A stretch of 7,631 nt of DNA from OCS116 cluster bacterium (GTDB taxonomy: Bacteria > Pseudomonadota > Alphaproteobacteria > Rhizobiales > OSC116): contig NVUS02000381.1 of assembly GCA_002402005.2 (NCBI GenBank), forward strand, positions 1 through 7,631, written 5' to 3'. Both the position numbers and the translations under genes were made by a program. Below are positions 6,633-7,631 of the stretch, piece after piece. The notes under the pieces were generated by a model. That model worked only from the letters and a program-made list of their open reading frames with translations, ran no database searches and was not told the DNA's origin. Each line of letters opens with the position of its first letter. Positions within the stretch are counted from its first letter, which is position 1.

Positions 6633-7307
6633 CTATTTATCTTCAAAATCAGCAATCGCACCTTTAAATATCTGGCGCAAAACCTGTTTACCGGCTTCGC
6701 TGTCGCCACCGTCATCTGGGGTTAAAGCTTTGTCCATAATAAAGGCCAGAGTTTTAATCGTATCTTCAAGGGGGGGAACATTCTCCTCATTCACCACCTG
6801 CCCAATAGACACCAAACCATGCGAGATGATATTCATCACATGCGCAGTGGCCTTAGGGTCTAATTCTTTACGCACACAACCCACATCTTGCATCATTTTA
6901 ATAAATTCTTGCCGGGTATTTTGCTGATACCCTTCTTTAAACAAGCTGTTTTGTTTGAACATGTAAGAGCCAAAAAACTGCCCATCTTGGCGCATCATGG
7001 CGGTGATGAAAACATCTTTGTGCATAGCGTTCAACATGGCAATATACATGCCGGCCATTAGGCCACCTTTGGGGTCAGCTTCCACATTTTCCAACCATGC
7101 ATAACTAAACCTGCTTATTCGGCTCATCAATAAAGTTTCAAATAAGGCATCTTTGCTTTTAAAATGCAGATAAATCGCGCCTTTGGAAATGCCCGCCTGC
7201 TTAGCAATGTCCGCCACCGAGGTTTTGTCATAACCAAATTTCACGAATAAAATTTCAGCCGCTTTCATGATCGCATCATAGCGTAATTTTTGTTTATCTA
7301 ATGTCAT
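6633..7307 (-). CDS. TetR/AcrR-family transcriptional regulator
   Basis: A 224-residue regulator. Residues 10-57 form the canonical TetR DNA-binding domain: A12IMKAAEILFVKFGYDKTSV, then A32DIAKQAGISKGAIYLHFKSKDAL, with recognition helix at about 41-47. Residues 60-224 are the ligand-binding and dimerisation domain, which is not conserved enough to give a ligand. The ORF extends up to 7370, but the predicted promoter (-35 at 7370-7365, -10 near 7349-7344) lies inside that extension, so the start is taken as ATG 7307, where the TetR homology begins. The ribosome site is weak. It is upstream of and on the same strand as the ABC genes with no terminator visible, and is divergent from a DUF302 gene. 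It is likely a self-repressor and a repressor of the exporter. Confidence 0.93.
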   Translation of the reverse strand: MTLDKQKLRYDAIMKAAEILFVKFGYDKTSVADIAKQAGISKGAIYLHFKSKDALFETLLMSRISRFSYAWLENVEADPKGGLMAGMYIAMLNAMHKDVFITAMMRQDGQFFGSYMFKQNSLFKEGYQQNTRQEFIKMMQDVGCVRKELDPKATAHVMNIISHGLVSIGQVVNEENVPPLEDTIKTLAFIMDKALTPDDGGDSEAGKQVLRQIFKGAIADFEDK

Positions 7308-7316
7308 TTTTGACCG

Positions 7317-7344
7317 TTTGACCCATATTGAATTTTGAGTCAAA
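7317..7344. promoter_or_regulatory. Palindromic operator, probably for the TetR-family repressor
   Basis: TTTGAC (7317-7322) is matched by GTCAAA (7339-7344) around a centre at 7330/7331. Including the inner positions, 10 of 14 pairs match. A further TTTGACC copy lies at 7309-7315, 8 bp from the first, and GTCA/TGAC also pair at 7303-7314 over the start codon. The palindrome begins at the -10 box of tetR and covers its transcription start, the expected place for self-repression. Binding is inferred. Confidence 0.6.
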
Positions 7345-7370
7345 TTATGCCCCATCAATAATAATGTCAA
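7342..7370 (-). promoter_or_regulatory. Promoter of the TetR-family gene
   Basis: On the minus strand a consensus TTGACA (7370-7365) is followed after 15 bp by CATAAT (7349-7344), or after 17 bp by TAATTT (7347-7342). Transcription would begin near 7337, about 30 bases before ATG 7307. The -10 box touches the palindromic operator. This placement excludes the longest possible start of the gene. Confidence 0.6.
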
Positions 7371-7456
7371 GCGAAATCACAAAATATTGATCAAAATCGG
7401 TAAAAATTGAAACCTCAGAACCCGCTTTCAAGCTAAACTTCAGTTGATTTAACTTA

Positions 7457-7463
7457 AGAGGGA
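7457..7463 (+). promoter_or_regulatory. Ribosome-binding site AGAGGGA of the DUF302 gene
   Basis: A strong purine-rich site with GAGG at 7458-7461 and 6-7 bp to the ATG at 7469. It fixes the start of a gene that would otherwise be too short to trust at the window edge. Confidence 0.75.
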
Positions 7464-7468
7464 ATCAC

Positions 7469-7631
7469 ATGTTTAAAAGAATATTTTTTATATCATCTAT
7501 GTTGGTCACCAGCAGCTTTGCCTTGGCAGCAGATGGCTTAATCAGCGTCAAAAGTCAGAATAATGTCAACGACACAGCGGCAAAATTGGTCAAAATTCTA
7601 GAGTCAAAAAATATGACGGTTTTCACCACCA
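7469..7631 (+). CDS. Secreted DUF302-family protein (3' end cut by window edge)
   Basis: Only the first 54 residues are visible. Residues 1-20 are a signal peptide: M1FKR, hydrophobic stretch 5-19, cleavage expected after A18-L19-A20. The mature start A21DGLISVKSQNNVNDTAAKL and the following I44LESKNMTVFTT match the opening of DUF302 domains, in which a strand ('GLI.V.S'), a helix with regularly spaced hydrophobics ('V..T...L...L') and a second strand ('G/NMTVF') occur in that order. The family is small, often periplasmic and of unknown biochemical function. The start is supported by a strong AGAGGGA ribosome site. It is divergent from the tetR gene across 161 bp carrying the operator palindrome, so TetR control is possible. 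Family assignment rests on a short piece. Confidence 0.75.
   Translation, partial: MFKRIFFISSMLVTSSFALAADGLISVKSQNNVNDTAAKLVKILESKNMTVFTT

Noticed and set aside
6565..6644. CRISPR array
   Set aside because: The repeated blocks are about 12-13 bp with 4-5 bp between, far too short for repeats and spacers, and no cas genes are present.
7308..7370. Upstream extension of the TetR protein to a start at 7370
   Set aside because: The extension overlaps the predicted -35 and -10 boxes and the operator, and TetR homology begins only at ATG 7307.
7387..7394. FNR/Anr-type box at TTGATCAA
   Set aside because: An FNR site needs TTGAT and ATCAA separated by 4 bp; here they overlap, so only a short palindrome remains.

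Overview
This 7.6 kb window is densely coding and holds eight complete genes plus one truncated gene at each edge. Signal peptides with AxA-type cleavage sites, Shine-Dalgarno-led starts and the MarR, LysR and TetR regulator types point to a Gram-negative bacterium, most likely a proteobacterium. Base composition is intermediate. I cannot name a genus, and an alphaproteobacterium is only a guess. There are no rRNA or tRNA genes, insertion sequences, CRISPR arrays or phage genes, and no gene-free stretch reaches 300 bases.

The layout is three regulator-transporter modules in a row. (1) Bases 1-1397: a MarR-family repressor (minus strand, 3' end outside the window) is divergent from a DMT/EamA exporter. 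They share a 51 bp gap carrying a near-perfect 24 bp palindrome that overlaps the marR promoter. (2) Bases 1391-3585: a LysR-family regulator (minus) is divergent from a 12-TM MFS transporter of the monocarboxylate/OFA-like kind. (3) Bases 3586-7370: a minus-strand cluster of a TetR-family regulator, an ABC ATPase and two different ABC-2 permeases with overlapping ends, then a secreted SH3-domain protein. Divergent from the tetR gene is the start of a secreted DUF302-family protein, cut by the right edge. The tetR/DUF302 gap holds a strong tetR promoter and an imperfect 28 bp palindrome, so the TetR protein probably controls itself and perhaps both sides.

The ABC cluster (one ATPase, two half-size permeases each with a DExDxT-type cytoplasmic loop motif) resembles in layout the mycobacterial Rv2686c-Rv2688c fluoroquinolone-export type, but its substrate cannot be read from sequence. 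Module logic suggests small-molecule efflux or uptake, each switched by its own ligand-sensing regulator.

I do not see an undescribed defence or mobile system. The features most worth a second look are 17-bp phased repeats between tetR and the ABC genes, the two operator-like palindromes, the unusual Q-loop and signature residues of the ATPase, the four-cysteine SH3 protein, and convergent genes whose ends overlap or abut with no room for a terminator. Several starts are corrected from the longest possible ORF on the basis of ribosome-binding sites or promoter position.
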